Assembly: GCF_036850765.1 (NCBI RefSeq)
Contig: NC_089492.1
Location: forward strand, 201,530,276-201,594,275
Length of the DNA: 64,000 nt
Direction: 5' to 3'
DNA from: Saccopteryx bilineata
Lineage: Eukaryota > Chordata > Mammalia > Chiroptera > Emballonuridae
The first letter of the stretch is position 1, and each line of letters starts with the position of its first letter. Under the pieces are notes generated by a model. That model had not been told where the DNA came from and did not search any database. It was given only the letters and a program-made list of their open reading frames with translations. Positions 11,541-24,602 of this stretch are shown here, one piece after another. Position numbers and translations under genes: made by a program.

Positions 11541-11737
11541 GCCTAACCTGTGGGGCTCAGTGGATGGGGCATCAACCTGAAACACAGGTCACCAGTTCAA
11601 GATCCCAAGCTTGCCTGGTCAAGGCATACAAGAAGCAACTGTGAATCGATGCTTCCTGCCCCTCCCACCCTCCTGGCGCTATCTCTCTCTCTCTCTTTCC
11701 TCTCTCTAAAATTGATAAACAAAATCTTTAAAAAATA
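11541..11737 (+). mobile_element. tRNA-derived SINE, ~200-bp type
   Basis: The head (CCTAACCTGTGGGGCTCAGT) and B-box-like region are followed by a C/T-rich middle and an A-rich tail. An approximately 17-bp target-site duplication, AATAAAATACATATTGA, is present on both sides (ending at 11540 and at 11754). The copy is diverged from the younger ones in the window. Confidence 0.85.
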
Positions 11738-12282
11738 AATAAAATACATATTGAAACTTTGCATCAGTAGACATCACTTCCAGACATTTCAGGGCTGACA
11801 CACTGTTCCTGGCATTTCCTCAGAGCTACCATCAAAAGAACGACCTTGGACAGTCCTTGAAGAGCCAGGTGACCACTTTTCCTAGGTGTGCCCAGGACAA
11901 AGAAAAGCTAGTGAAAGCAACAAAGGTGACTCAGTTACAGGAACACACACTCAAATTGAGAATGTCCCCTCACTCAGCCTTAATGCCAGACTCTAACCCA
12001 CCTGCAGTTTAGCCCCTCTGCACAGACATGACCAGTGAGGATGGCTGCCAGCCTTGGTCGGCTCCGTCAGCAGGTGCTACACCTGCAAGGTCCTTCCACA
12101 CACAGGGCCTGCACCCACCTTCAGTAACTTTTATTATTTCCTCTTCCCTGAGCAACGGGGAATGAATGTTGTCCCTGACCATGTGACTCTACAGATATTT
12201 GAAATCATGACTTTTTGATGGTTGTTTTTTGTTTTTGTTGGACAAATTAACATACTGATGGCTCAAGGAAAGAATAATGATG

Positions 12283-12425
12283 CCCTGAAGGAGAGAAGGA
12301 GGAGGAAAAGGAAGAGGAAAGGGAAGAGAAGGAGGGGGAGGGAAAAATAGGAGGAGAGGAAAAGAAGTTGGCAAAGAAGGAGGAGGAAGAGAAAGAATCA
12401 GCAGCATCTACAGCAGAGGAAGCTA
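12283..12425 (+). repeat. Long polypurine (GA-rich) tract
   Basis: About 140 bases are almost entirely A and G on the plus strand (GGAGG, GAAGAGG and AAGGAGG motifs) with few pyrimidine interruptions. A tract of this kind can be a degenerate microsatellite and can form triplex (H-) DNA. It has no coding meaning; the Ser/Pro/Phe-rich frames on the other strand simply reflect composition. Confidence 0.8.
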
Positions 12426-13403
12426 CAGAAGAAATAAAAATGTGAACTGTTGCTAGGGAAATAATATTCATTTGTTATCAGATTCTCTAAAGGCTCTTTC
12501 TGGTTTACTCCCCACCAAGCCAGAAAGGTAAAAAAAAAAAAAAAAAAAAAAAGACTGTGACTCACACCCTGCAACTGAATCCTTTGTGGCAGCTCAGGCC
12601 ACACCACTCAGCCTTTGAAGCTGCAGATCTTTAGCCAAAGGCCAAGGCTTATCTGTGTGGAGCAGCCCTTCACTGCCCACTGGCGGAGTGGACTCCCTAG
12701 GGCTTTGCTCCTAACAGCTTCCTGAATGGTAAAGGAAGCTGTAAACTGAAGATATCTGGTCCCCAAGGCACACATTTGTCAACATTATTTCATGCTGGCT
12801 TCTATGGCCCTATCTGTGGCCTTTGATATTTCATTCATAAGAAGGGTGCCAACATTTTGCAAGAACACTAGGGTCCAAATCAAACATCTGAGGGTCTTGT
12901 ACCCAAAGGCAGCCTTGTTAATAGCTTCATGTCCAGACCCTTGACTTACAATAAAATCCCTTCCTTTTATTTTACAAACTGTATCTTATGGAGTTTTAAA
13001 AAATTGTTTTCCTTTGGTGTATGTCTGAGATGATTACTCAAGATAGAAAATGTGTTAGTATTTTGAGCATACTGTCTGAATTTTAAATACAAGAGCCATT
13101 CAGTGAAATGTGTGATCTGTGCAATGCATTCTAACTGGCTGGCTGTTCCTCTTCTTTTCTCAAGACACCTGTCCAAGGAAGAAGCACCATCTGGACAGAA
13201 ATGGAATGCTCTCAGATTGTGAAAAACAGGCTCGGAACAATGTAAGATGGTCAGCCAGGGTACAATCAATGGGCTTTTCCATTTTGTAGGAGGTACCACA
13301 GAATGACAATGATTTAAAGGTATTCGGTGCTCACAAGCACTTTGACATGTTTTCATAGTGGTTCACTCCATCCATTTGATCAATAAAAAGAAAAAACAGA
13401 TTG

Positions 13404-13545
13404 TATTCCAACCCAGCGGGTGAGGAAATTAACCTCAGAGAGGTTAAGCTGCTTACCCAGAGCAGAACAGCTGAGAGAGGTTAAGCTGGGCTCAGTCAGG
13501 GTTCCCTGACTACAAGTCCCCACCCTTTCCACTTTTGCCACACTG
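13404..13545 (-). repeat. MIR SINE (ancient mammalian)
   Basis: The segment resembles the reverse complement of the MIR core (GAGGAAATTAACCTCAGAG, then AGAGGTTAAGCTGCTTACC). It is diverged, as expected for an element older than placental radiation. A weaker MIR-like piece (TAATATTTAGCAAGCACTGAG) follows near 13618-13660. Confidence 0.75.
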
Positions 13546-15579
13546 CTCAGAGGGGAGAGATTTTCCTGAAATCTTAGGTGTGGAAACTACACACACACAT
13601 AAGAAATAATAATGATAACTAATATTTAGCAAGCACTGAGCATGTGCCCATCTGTTTTTCAATGTGTTGAGCAGCTCTTCTATCAAGCCTTGTTCTGGCT
13701 GCTGGACCTGTAACAGTGGCCAGAACTGGAAAAGGTAACTTTGCCCTCCCAGAGCTCACGTTCCAGACTGGGGATCCTCCCCATGAGCACTGTTAATACA
13801 TCGGGTGAGTAGTTCTTTAGGGGATAAGGCACAGGGCACTCTCCTGTGTGCCACTGTGTCTACCCACCACGATGCCAGCAGCACCTCACACCCAGTTATG
13901 ACTCCAGTGTGTCCGGACAGTGCCAGATGTCCTGTGGTTGAGAAATGCTGTTCTAAAGGGAACAGCAAGTTAGTGAAAAAAATTGAAAAACAAAACAAAC
14001 AAAAACACTTTGGGGCTGCTCTTTCTACCTTGTCACCTGGTGACCCTCCTTCCTGTAAAGCTCAGCAATAATATCATCTCCTTGTGCATCTCCAGCAGTC
14101 TCAGCCACAACACCCAACCCTGGTGCTCCTCTGTTGCCGGGCCAGGTACCCACATGCGGCTGCTCATCTCCCCGGAGGCTGAGGGACAGTGGGGGAGGGT
14201 GGAACACACAGGGTCTGGGTCTGTGAAGGTGGCCAGGGCCAGTCATAAACAACTTCCCCTGAGGAGCTGGAACTGATCCCGTGGGTAATAGGAAGCAGTG
14301 CCATCTTTTTTAGCAGAAAATGAACAGGGTCAGATTTGAGTTTTGGAGAGTTGGTTCCCACGACAGTGGAGGTGCAGGGGGTAAGAGCCAGGGAGGACAG
14401 TGAGGGCACTATTTTGGCAATTTTTATGGCCACTGTTGAAGATCTGCCTGACCAAGAATGGGTGGAGAGGACAGATGGGACTGGGCATGTCTTAAAAATA
14501 AAAGGGAAAGAAAGAGTTGGTGACAAATGCAACAACTAAGTGGACAAGGATGAGATCTTGGTGTGGAGAGACCCGAGGCTCCCTCTGCTCCGCTGCCTCT
14601 GCACACAGGAAGGCCTGGGAAGCACCACAGATGGATGTCAGGCTGCCTGCTCCCACACTCCCAAGACACAGAGGCTGCCTCATAGCTGGGCACTTTCTTT
14701 CCTGGGCACCATTCCTCATCTCTGCAATGGCGCCCATCCCCTTGTCCTCCTCCTCTTTGGAACTACACAGGCATTAGCCACTGTGTGTCCACAGCTCTCC
14801 TCTTTTCCAGGCCAGGTTCCACCCACCTCTAACCAGCCTCACCGCTCGTTCACCTCCAGTTGGTCACCGACACTTGGGGCTGCACACAACCTAGCAGCTG
14901 TGGCATGACTGGGGGGTGGGGGGACCTGACACCTGCATTCTAAATAGAAAGCTGCAAGCATGGGAGTGACCACTGGACAGCAGCTCAAGGTAATTCCCAA
15001 AAGGTTGTACTCAGGAAAAAAAACAACACCTTTTTTTTTTTTTTTTAATCTACTTCCAGAATTTTGCAGAAAAAATAGACCTCACTTGGAAGGTTTTTAG
15101 TTTCCTAAATCTCTCTCTTTCCTCTTTCAGAAAACTGAGCAAATGCTTGTCTGTCTCCAGGCCTCCAGGCCCTCCTTCCTAAGAGAGCCACCTACTTGCT
15201 TAAAGACGCCCTGTCTCCAGGCTGAAGCCAAATCACAAATTGGAGTACTAAAGGAGGTGCAGTTGTGAGTACAGAAGCACCTCCCCCCAAATGGTAAAGA
15301 CATCACAGAGGGGTGAAAGATTTCTTCTGGTTGGAGAAATGAATGGCTTCAAGTAACCTTCCTGGATATAAAAAGGAGGAAACCAAGGGTGGAGAGTCAG
15401 ACACTCATCCTTTTCTGTGCACCCCAGCTGTGCTTGTCCTTTGAGACCCTGCTCACTCACCACCTCCTCACTCCTTTCTCCAGCCAGAAGAGAGTCTTTA
15501 GAGAACTTCCATAATACTTGGTGTGGGTTCACACTAGAGCACACTTAACTCCTTTCCTTTTGTTGAAGGTTCGGTTCCC

Positions 15580-15755
15580 ATTTAGAGGCGAAGACTGAAT
15601 TGACAGAACTGGGCTCAAGTCCACACTCTGCCACTTACTGTTTCTTAGTTACTTCATGTCTAAAATGGGAATGACATTTGTATCTAGCTCAAAAAAATTA
15701 CCATAAAATTAAACGAGATATGCTTATAAGCGTGGTGCTTAGCATTTAGACCTTC
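15580..15755 (+). repeat. MIR SINE (ancient mammalian)
   Basis: Sense-orientation MIR similarity: CACTCTGCCACTTACTG, then TCTAAAATGGGAATGACA, then a tail resembling GTAAAGCGCTTAGCA. Divergence is high. Confidence 0.75.
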
Positions 15756-18393
15756 TCTCGTCTTTTCTCTTACAAAGAGCTTGGTGTGGCATGACCAAAA
15801 CCAACCCCACCACCTTGTTGATAGGGCGACTAGGATGGGGTGGCCATGTATGGCCATGCAGCAGCACACGAGGACAAGGCCAAAGGAATGACAGTTAATG
15901 CTAACCCCTTTGACCAAAGCCACAGCATAGTATTATGTGAAAACAAAAATTCTATTTAAGACACAAAGCCTGTTTTTCAGTTACCTGCAGTGACCCCTTT
16001 TAGCCAGACTAAAGCAACTAATGAGATGTGATTTGTTATGAGTTGTGTCTCCATTTAGGAAAGAAAATCAGAAGTCTGCCATGCACATGTAGGGTATGCA
16101 TCTGTGTGTGTGCGCAGGGGCGCTCTCTGCTCACAAGCCAGTCAGTCTGTCACTGGACACAGGAGGCTGCAGGTGTTTCTGGAAGGACAGTGGTGAGGTG
16201 AGGTGAGGCCTCTGCTACCTTCCCGTCCACACTCACCTCCTGAGGTGATGATTGGTTCCTTGCTGGCTGGAGGAGAGGCCACAGAGAAGTTGTGGGCCCC
16301 ACAGTGTCAAAATGCTCAGGGACTCCTTAAGGGAAAAGAACACCCAGACACAGGGCAATTGGTGAGGGAGAGAGCCGGGAAATACTCCAAGGTTTGACCT
16401 GTAATTTGAGGCAGGATCAAAAGCCCAGAGAGTGGGTGGTTCATGCTCTTGTCTTTCCCAGGCCCTGGGGACATACAAGCACAGTTGGAAAAACTCCAAG
16501 GCTCCCTCAGAGCCCAGGGACCCAACCAGCTCTGTGCAGGGGAGGGGTGTAATGCAGCCTCAGGGAAAAGGCCTGGCTGGTCTCAGGTTGGGTGTTGGGG
16601 GGGGGGCGTACACTCAGGCAGGTGGTCAGGCAGGGAAGCGACTGAAGAGAGAGAAGGAGCAGGAAGGTGCAAGGGGGTGACTCCTGCCCTGGGATAGCTG
16701 GGACTGGCCTTCCCCACACATCTGTGCACCTACCTCCTCTGGTGTGCACCCTGGCACAGGACAGTGTGAGTGGGTGGGCTGCCTCTGTCTGCACAGGTGG
16801 TCGGCCTGAGGCAGACAAACACAAGAGGCTGCCAACACCCTCCCACCGACACCATCCCAGCACCCAGGATCCATGAGCTTCTGGAATTTTTCCCGGAGAT
16901 AGGAAAGCAGTCTTGCACTGTGCTCAGTTCCACATGAGAGGGCAGTGTGTGGAAGGCTCTGCTCCCTGTGGGGATGGTGTGAAGTTGGTCCCAATAGCCC
17001 AGATCTAGTGACTTGTCTTCTCCAAGCCCTCTGCAAACATGTCAAGTACTTCCAGCTGACTCAGAGTTGTGGGGGCGGAGGTGGGGGTGTCAAGGAACCT
17101 TCCAGGGCACCGGAAACCTTTTGTTTTCATCTGGTTGGTGACCACCTGGGTGCACACACAAGTAAGAATTCACCCAGTGCTCTACACAAGACTGTGGCAC
17201 TTGGTGAACAAATAAGGGACTGCCTTAGAAGTTAGTGGGAAAGGCCACCACCAGTGTGTTGGGCTTCTGGGCACCTAGGGCGTGTCCCTTCCCACTGCAC
17301 TTACCCCACTCCCGTCCCCATGGGAGAGGCTGGAAACTCACCTGCTCCAATGCACGCCTTTGGCTGAAAGCTGTCTTTTGCTGGTAGAGTAGGAAGAGTA
17401 ACTTGTTTCCTTATTCCACCTGCAACTCAGAGAAAAGACCATCAGGGGTAGACAGGGATATCTGAAAATACATTTCCCACATTACACAGTGACCAGACAC
17501 AGACTTTGTGTGGGAGAAGGAAAGAATGGACCCAGAAGAAAGCAGTGCCCCTGCCTGGCCCCCAACGAGATAGAGCCCTACAAACTGGAGGACCCCAGAA
17601 GCTGGGACTAAGGGGTGACGGTAGGACTGGGGTTCTTCACCTCTAATGAGGGCCAGCTGCCCCCCCCCCACTTGCTGTTGGGAATATGTATGGAGCTCCA
17701 CTCTGAACCCACTGTCTGACTAACCAAAGGGAAACAAGCCCACAGCTCACAAAACTTTAACTGTGGGCTGCAAAGGGAAGTCTGTCACCCACATTCTGAG
17801 AATGTTGACTAAGTACTGCTTATGCCCTAATTTATATCACCCCCTACATAGGAGTAGTATCCTTGCTAGAAAATTTATAATATCCAAAGTTATGATGAAT
17901 TGAGGAATACCTAAACATTTTTTTTGCATTTAACAGCCATGACAATACCTACTTGTATTTGAAAAATTGTTCTACATATGTCTGTCTGTGAGACACACGG
18001 CTTCAGCAGTGGCTAGCACCTGTGCCTCTTTCGTGCAGTGGTCCAGCAGAGACCCAGGGCTTTGTATGAAGCCCAAAGAGGAGCCAGTGCAAACTGGACA
18101 GCTAAGGAAATGGCATTAAGGGAAGGAAACCAGCGATGATATAGGACATAAAGCAAATCCCTGTGAACAAGCCACTTAGCTGTCCCTTAGCATATGTTTT
18201 TATAAACACACCTAATGTTGCCCAGAAATGTTGCTTTAAATTTATCCTAAGTTTGGGGGATCCTTGTGTGCATAGGTGGGTACCCAAGTATACACACACA
18301 GGGACTCACACACACTCACCAAGCCACACTGCACCCCTCTCAGGTGCCGGCACATGCAGAGGACAACTGCTCTGACCTCTCTTGTACAGTCAC

Positions 18394-18541
18394 TGTTTTT
18401 CTTTTTATATTTTTTACTTATTGATTTTAGAGAGAGAGAAAAACACAATCTGTTCCTGTATATGCCCTGACCCAAGATTGAACTGGCAATCTCTATGCTT
18501 CTGGATGATGCTCTAACCAACCAAGCCATCAGCCAGGGCTA
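18394..18541 (-). mobile_element. Short tRNA-derived SINE
   Basis: On the minus strand it starts AGCCCTGGCTGATGGCTTGG and has a B-box-like stretch, a GA-rich part and an A-rich end. It is about 150 bp and diverged. The flanks (ACAGTCACTG and ACACTCACTG) look like an eroded duplication. Confidence 0.75.
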
Positions 18542-18849
18542 CACTCACTGTTAATAGAGGCTGATAAGGCATCATGTGAGGAACCCAGGGTGAGTGGCAC
18601 CCCAGGCAGCCCAACTAAAGGCTACACCTCCCTCTGAGGACAGTAGCAGCACTGAACAGACCCACACAGCAGTCTTCGTCAGGAAAGATTGGGCTAATTC
18701 CTGTGACCTGGGGCATAGCCCCAGCTCAATAGGGCTCCATCTCCCCGTCTGTGACAAGAGGCCTCGTCTGTGATTGGTGGTCTCTAAGGTCTCTAGCTGT
18801 GGTTCTCTGCATTTACTGTTTCAAAGCTGATAAGAAAAACCTCCACAGG

Positions 18850-19165
18850 GCCCTGGCCAGCTGGCTCAGTGGATAGAGCATTGGCCTGACAAATGGAAAT
18901 TCCAGGTTTATTTCTGGTCAGGGCAGTTTATTTCTTCTTTCAGGAGAAGCAACGATCTGCTTCTCTTTCCCTCCCTCTCCTCGTCTCCCTCTTCTCCTCC
19001 CACAGCCAGTGTCTTGATTGGTCTGAGTGTTGGCCTAAGATGCCAAGGATAGCTGGGTTAATCCAAGCATCAGCCCCAGGCAGGGATTGCTGGGTGGATC
19101 CTGGTGGGGGTGCATGCAGGAGTCTGTCTCTCTGCCTCCCCTTCTCTCACTTAAAAAATAAAAAA
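18850..19165 (+). mobile_element. tRNA-derived long SINE directly upstream of L1
   Basis: GCCCTGGCCAGCTGGCTCAG head, about 315 bp, ending in an A-rich tail that runs directly into the L1 5' end at 19166. It lacks its own recognisable target-site duplication. Instead AAAAACCTC lies just before it (18835-18843) and just after the L1 (26816-26824). Confidence 0.8.
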
Positions 19166-20053
19166 GGGGTGACAACATGGCAGTGGAGTAGGTGGACATA
19201 CCAACTTCCACCTCCCAGAACCAAAGTGGATTACAACTTAATTTTAAGAATCATCATCTGGAAAAACCAACTTTGGACTAAACTAAGGATTCTTCAACCA
19301 AGGAACACTGAGACTGGTAGGGAAAGCAGAAATGCGGAGAGGGCTGCCCAGCTCCCTGGAGCAAACGGCAGCCCGGAGAGACCTGCGTGGCAGGAAGTGA
19401 GTTTAGCAGAGAGGGGAGGGTCCTGAGTCCCAGGAACAAAGCCCCAGTCTGCAGCCCCAGAGCCTAGAAGAGGCGAATGGACAGTATTTAGCTGGAAACA
19501 AGTCAGGATACTGTTTGTGAGAAAGAGACTGATTTCTCAGACCCACGATTCTTCTTAAAGGGACTGCACAGAAAACCTCTCTCAAAACCACTCACTTGGG
19601 GTTCCAGGGGGCTGGGAGAGAGGAGAGGACTGGAGCAGTGGGAACAGAGTGTAATCTAGGAGGCACAGGGAGAAACACTTTAAGAGACAGCTACCCTAAC
19701 CCCTGGGTCAAGTCACTCCCCAAATCTGAAGTGAATATTTCCCCTGGAAACAGCAATACGAGCAAAGGGAAGCAGGACACCAGCCAAACAAGCTCTCCCA
19801 TGGCACTCAGAGCAGAGTCGCTTAGAAGGAGGGAGCTTTTGGGACTACAATAGTGAGTGTTAGGGTCTGAGCTGCAGCACCACCACCCATACGGCTGAGG
19901 GCTCACCCAAGGGCAGGCGGCAGCAGGACATGGAAGCACAGTTCTATTGGCAAGGGCCGAAGCTGGCTGGCCACAACTGAGGCCCATGTGTGAGCTCGGT
20001 CTTGCCCGGCTGGGGAGGAGGGGACGCGCAAAAGTGGTCAAGCCCAGATGTGG

Positions 20054-20403
20054 GCTGCCTACAATCCAGCCTGAGGGGGAAGGGCAGGAGCCCCAGAAGG
20101 GCTGGAGACCCGCCCTTGAGCAAGGGCTCAGGAGCTAAACCTTGCCCCACCCATGGAACAGAGGCTTGTGTCCTGACACGAGAGCCAGCTCCTCCTATGG
20201 GGGTGGAGCGAAAGCCCAGAACAGGAGGAATCTGCAACTAAACATGGGCACGCAGTCCCGCCTGGCCAATGGAGCCAAGACTTGCAGCTGTCCTGCGAGC
20301 AGGCTCCTCCTGCAGGGGCGGGGCAAAAGCCCGGAATCAGGCGGAGACTTGCAGCTGAGCAAAGTGCTCATCCTTGCCCTCAGGGCCAAGCATAACCCCA
20401 CCC
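20054..20403 (+). repeat. Degenerate tandem units in L1 5' UTR
   Basis: Two clear units of about 115 bp lie side by side (about 20152-20266 and 20267-20395). They share CTCCTCCT, a GGGGTGGAGC/GGGGCGGGGC box, AAAGCCC and GGAGNNTNTGCAACT/GCAGCT. A third, weaker unit precedes them and shares the CTTGCCCCACCCAT end. This resembles the monomer arrangement of rodent L1 promoters. Confidence 0.65.
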
Positions 20404-20761
20404 ATTAAGGCAGGAAAATGTCTCACAAGTTTAAGAAGTACAGAAAACTCCATTAAAGAGAAACCCAAAGAAATCTACATGAAGACATATCATAATTAAA
20501 ATACCGAACCTAAGGGGCAGAGTGAAGGCCGAGGCCACCGAGGCTTGTACACCCAAGCACATGATCACAGCCCCTCCCATGAAGGAGAAGAAGAAAACAC
20601 AGCAACAGCCCCAGTGGGCTGGCACCGGCAACACCCATACCCGAACACCCTAGGAAGCAGCAGAAGAGTGGGTGGCAGGCCTGCACACAGACCAATCTAA
20701 GGAACACGGAGGCTACACCCAGTGGACTCCAGTGGCCAAAACATTCTTTTACACAGACAAA

Positions 20762-21687
20762 ATGAGAAGGCAGAGAAATGCAAAACAAATGACTCAAGAG
20801 AAATCCCCAGAAAATAACCTAAATGAATCAGATATAACAAAATTACCAGATGCAGAGTTTAAAATAATGATTGTTAGGATGCTCAAAGATCTTAGAACAA
20901 CAACAGATGGTCATTATGAACACCTAAATAAAGACATAGCAAATATTAAAAAGGACATAGAAATAATAAAAAAGAATCAGTCAGAAATGACAAATACAAT
21001 ATCAGAAATGAAGAACACAATGGAAGGAATTAAAAGCAGGCTGGATGAAGCTGAGAATCAAATCTCAGTGAGTTAGAGGACAAGATAAATGAAGGTACGG
21101 AAGCAGAGCAGAAAAAGAAAAGAGACTCAAAAAGTCTGAGAAAACTCTAAGAGAGCTCTGTGACAACATGAAGAGAAATAACATCTGCATCATAGGGGTT
21201 CCTGAAGAAGAAAAAAAAGAACAAGGGATAGAGACTTTGTTCAAACATATCATAGCTAAAAAACTTCCCTAAATTAAGGCAGGAAAATGTCTCACAAGTT
21301 CAAGAAGCATAGAGAACTCCATTAAAGAGAAACCCAAAGAAATCTACACCAAGACATAATTAAAAATTACATAATTAAAATACCAAAGCTAAGTGATAAA
21401 GAGAAAATATTAAAAGCTACTAGAGAAAAAAAGGCTATCACCTACAAAGGAGCCCCATATGGATGACTTCTGACTTCCCAACAGAAACACTAGAGGACAG
21501 AAGGGAATGGCAAAAAATATTCAAAGTAATGCAGAACAAAAGCCTACAACCAAGAATATTTTATCTGGCAAGGCTATCGTTTAAAATTGAAGGAGAAATA
21601 AAAAGCTTTCCACACACAAAAAAAACCCTCAAGGAATTCACTACAACCAAACCAATGCTGCAAGAAATGCTAAGGGGCCTGTTGTAA
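20762..21687 (+). pseudogene. L1 ORF1 (copy 1), frameshifted
   Basis: It begins MRRQRNAKQMTQEKS and matches ORF1p of the copy at 29529 through the coiled-coil region to about 21070, where a shifted frame introduces a stop. Similarity resumes in other frames through the RNA-binding and C-terminal domains, ending near LQEMLRGLL. The segment 21273-21393 differs from the normal ORF1 and instead matches a piece of the element's own 5' UTR. Confidence 0.85.
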
Positions 21688-22260
21688 ACAGATCAAAGGG
21701 GAAAAAGAATATAGCAAAAAAAAAGAATACAGTTTTAAATAATAAAATGGCAATAAACAACTACATATCAATAATAACCTTAAATGTAAATGAATTAAAT
21801 GATGCGATCAAAAGACATAGGGTAGCTGTGTGGATAAGAAAACAGGACCAATACATATGATGTCTACAAGAGACACACCTTAAAACAAAAGATGCACATA
21901 GACTGAAGATAAAAGGATGGAAAAAAATATTTCACTCAAATGGAAATGAAAAAAAAGCTGGGGCAGCAATACTTATATCAGACAAAATGGACTTTAAAAC
22001 AAAGGCAATAATAAGAGATAAAGAAGCTCACTACATAATGATAAAGGGAGCAATCCAACAACAAAAAAATAACCATTATGAATATCTACACACCTAATAT
22101 AGGAGCACCTAAATATATAAAGCAGACTTTGATGGATTTAAAGGGCAAGATCAACAGCAATACTATAATAGTAGGGGATTTCAATACCCCATTAACATCA
22201 CTAGATAGATCCTTAAGAAAGAAATTAACAAAGAAATAGCAGACTTAAAAGACACACTAG

Positions 22261-22656
22261 GCCCTGGCCGGTTGGCTCAGCGATAGAGCGTCAGCCTGGC
22301 GTGCGGGGGACCCGGGTTCGATTCCCGGCCAGGGCACATAGGAGAAGCGCCAATTTGCTTCTCCACCCCCCCCTCCTTTCTCTCTGTCTCTCTCTTCCCC
22401 TCCCACAGCCAAGGCTCCATTGGAGCAAAGATGGCCCGGGCATTAGGGATGGCTCCTTGGCCTCTGCCCCAGGCGCTAGAGTGGCTCTGATCGCGGCAGA
22501 GCAATGCCCCGGAGGGGCAGAGCATCGCCCCCTGGTGGGCAGAGTGTCACCCCTGGTGGGCGTGCCGGGTGGATCCTGGTCGGGCGCATGCGGGAGTCTG
22601 TCTGACTGTCTCTCCACATTTCCAGCTTCAGAAAAATACAAAAAAAAAAAAAAAAA
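22261..22656 (+). mobile_element. tRNA-derived long SINE in L1 copy 1
   Basis: The head folds as a near-perfect tRNA. The acceptor pair GCCCTGG/CCAGGGC is intact, with an A box near 22273 and B box GGTTCGATTCC at 22315-22325. The roughly 300-bp body follows, then an A20 tail. The duplication AAAAGACACACTAG flanks it exactly (22247-22260 and 22657-22670), interrupting ORF2. It looks young. Confidence 0.95.
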
Positions 22657-24602
22657 AAAAGACACACTAGATCAACTTGATTTAACAGATATCTTCAGAA
22701 CCTTTCACCCTAAAGCAGCAGAATATACATTCTTTTCAAGTGCTCCTGGTACATTCTCTAGGATAGACCACATGTTAGGGCACAAAAGCAGCCTCAACAA
22801 ATTTAAGAAGATTGATATCATATTGAGCACATTCTCCGATCACAATGACATGAAACTAGAAATCAACCACAACAGAAAAACTGAAAAATACTCACACACT
22901 TGGAAACTAAAAAGCATGCTATGAAATAATGAATGGGTTAACAATGAGATCAAAGAAGAAATAAAAAAATTCCTAGAAATGAAGGATAATGAGCATACAT
23001 CAACTCAAAATTTATGGGACACAGCAAAAGCAGTTCTGAGAGGGAAATTCATAGCATTACAGGCATACCTTAAAAAGCTAGAAAGAGCTCAAATAAACAA
23101 ACTTGACCCTTCATCTAAAAGAACTAGAGAAAGAACAGCAATTAAAGCCTAAATATAGGAGAAGGAAGGAAATAATAAAGATCAGAGTGAAAATAAATGA
23201 CATAGAGGCTAAAGAAACAATACAGAGGATTAATGAAACCAGGAGCTGGTTCTTTGAAAAGGTAAACAAAATTGATGAACCTTTAACCAGACTCACCAAG
23301 AAAAAAAGAGGACTCAAATAAGTAAAATTAAAAATGAGAGGGGAGAAATAACAACTGACACAACAGAAATACAAAATATTGTAAGAAAATACTATGAAGA
23401 CCATATGCCAAAAAACTAGACAACCTAGATGAAATGGACAAATTCCTTGAAACATACAATCTTCCAAAAATTAATCTGGAAGAATCAGAAAACCTAAACA
23501 GACCAATTACAACAAATGAGATTGAAACAGTTATCAAAAAACTCCCAAAAAGTAAAAGTCCTGGGCCTGATGGCTTCACAAGTGAATTCTACCAAATATT
23601 CAAAGAAGAACTAACTCCTATCTTTCTCAAGCTACTACAAAAATTCAAGAGGAAGAAAGACTTCCAAGCTCCTTTTATGAGCCGAGCATAATTCTGATTC
23701 CAAAACCAGGCAAAGACAACACAAAGAAAGAAAATTATAGGCAAATATCCCTGAAGAATATAGATGCTAAAATCCTCAACAAAATATTAGCAAACCAAAT
23801 CCAGCAATATATAAAAAAAATCTTACACCATGATCAAGTGGGACTTATTCTGGGGAGGCAAGGCTGGTACAATATTCGCAAATCAATCAATGTGATTCAT
23901 CACATAAATGAAAGGAAGGAGAAAATCCACATGATAATTTCAATAGATGCAGAAAAAGCATTTGATAAAATCAAGCACCCATTCATTATCAAAACTCTCA
24001 GCAAAGTGGAAATAAAGGGAACAAACCTCAACATGATAAAGGCCATCTATGACAAACACACAGCCAACATCATAATCAATAGGTAAACATTAAAAGCAAT
24101 CCCCTTAAGATCAGGAACAAGGCAGGGTTATCCCTTTCACCACTCTTATTCAACATAGTCCTGGAGGAAGTTCTAGCCACAGCAATCAGACAAGAAGAAG
24201 AAATAAAAGGCATCCAAATTGGAAAAGAGAAGTAAAACTACCATTATTTGTAGATGATATGATATTGTATATAGAATACCCTAAAGTCTCAATTAAAAAA
24301 CTACTGGACCTAATAAATGAATTCAGCAAGGTGGCAGGATATAAAATTAATACTCAGAAATCAGAGGCATTTTTATACACTAACAATGAACTGTCAAAAA
24401 GAGAAATTAAGGAAGCAATCTCCTTCACCATTGCAACTAAAAAAATAAACTACCTAGGAATAAATTTAACCAGGGAGATTAAAGACTTTTACTTGGAAAA
24501 TTATAAAACATTGATAAAAGAAATCAGGGAAGATACAAACAAGTGGAAGCATATACCATGCTCATGGTTAGGAAGAATAAACATCATTAAAATGTCTATA
24601 TT

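Larger units (their letters stand above)
11755..18393. other. Mostly unique intergenic DNA
   Basis: Apart from the entries listed separately (polypurine tract, MIRs), I see no gene here. Local features are a 23-base A-run at about 12529-12551, a T-run near 15030-15046, GT/GC-rich sequence near 16100 and G-runs near 14910 and 16598. Open frames such as 14540-14908 and 16507-16863 lack codon structure or family similarity and overlap frames on the other strand. Confidence 0.5.

Noticed and set aside
14164..14908. Overlapping frames suggesting a small gene
   Set aside because: Frames on both strands, no conserved motif, no flanking splice or promoter logic.
22261..22338. Perfect tRNA-like fold with A and B boxes (also at 28590, 39687 and 52030)
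   Set aside because: These are the heads of tRNA-derived SINEs, followed by the SINE body and A-tail and flanked by target duplications, so they are not tRNA genes.
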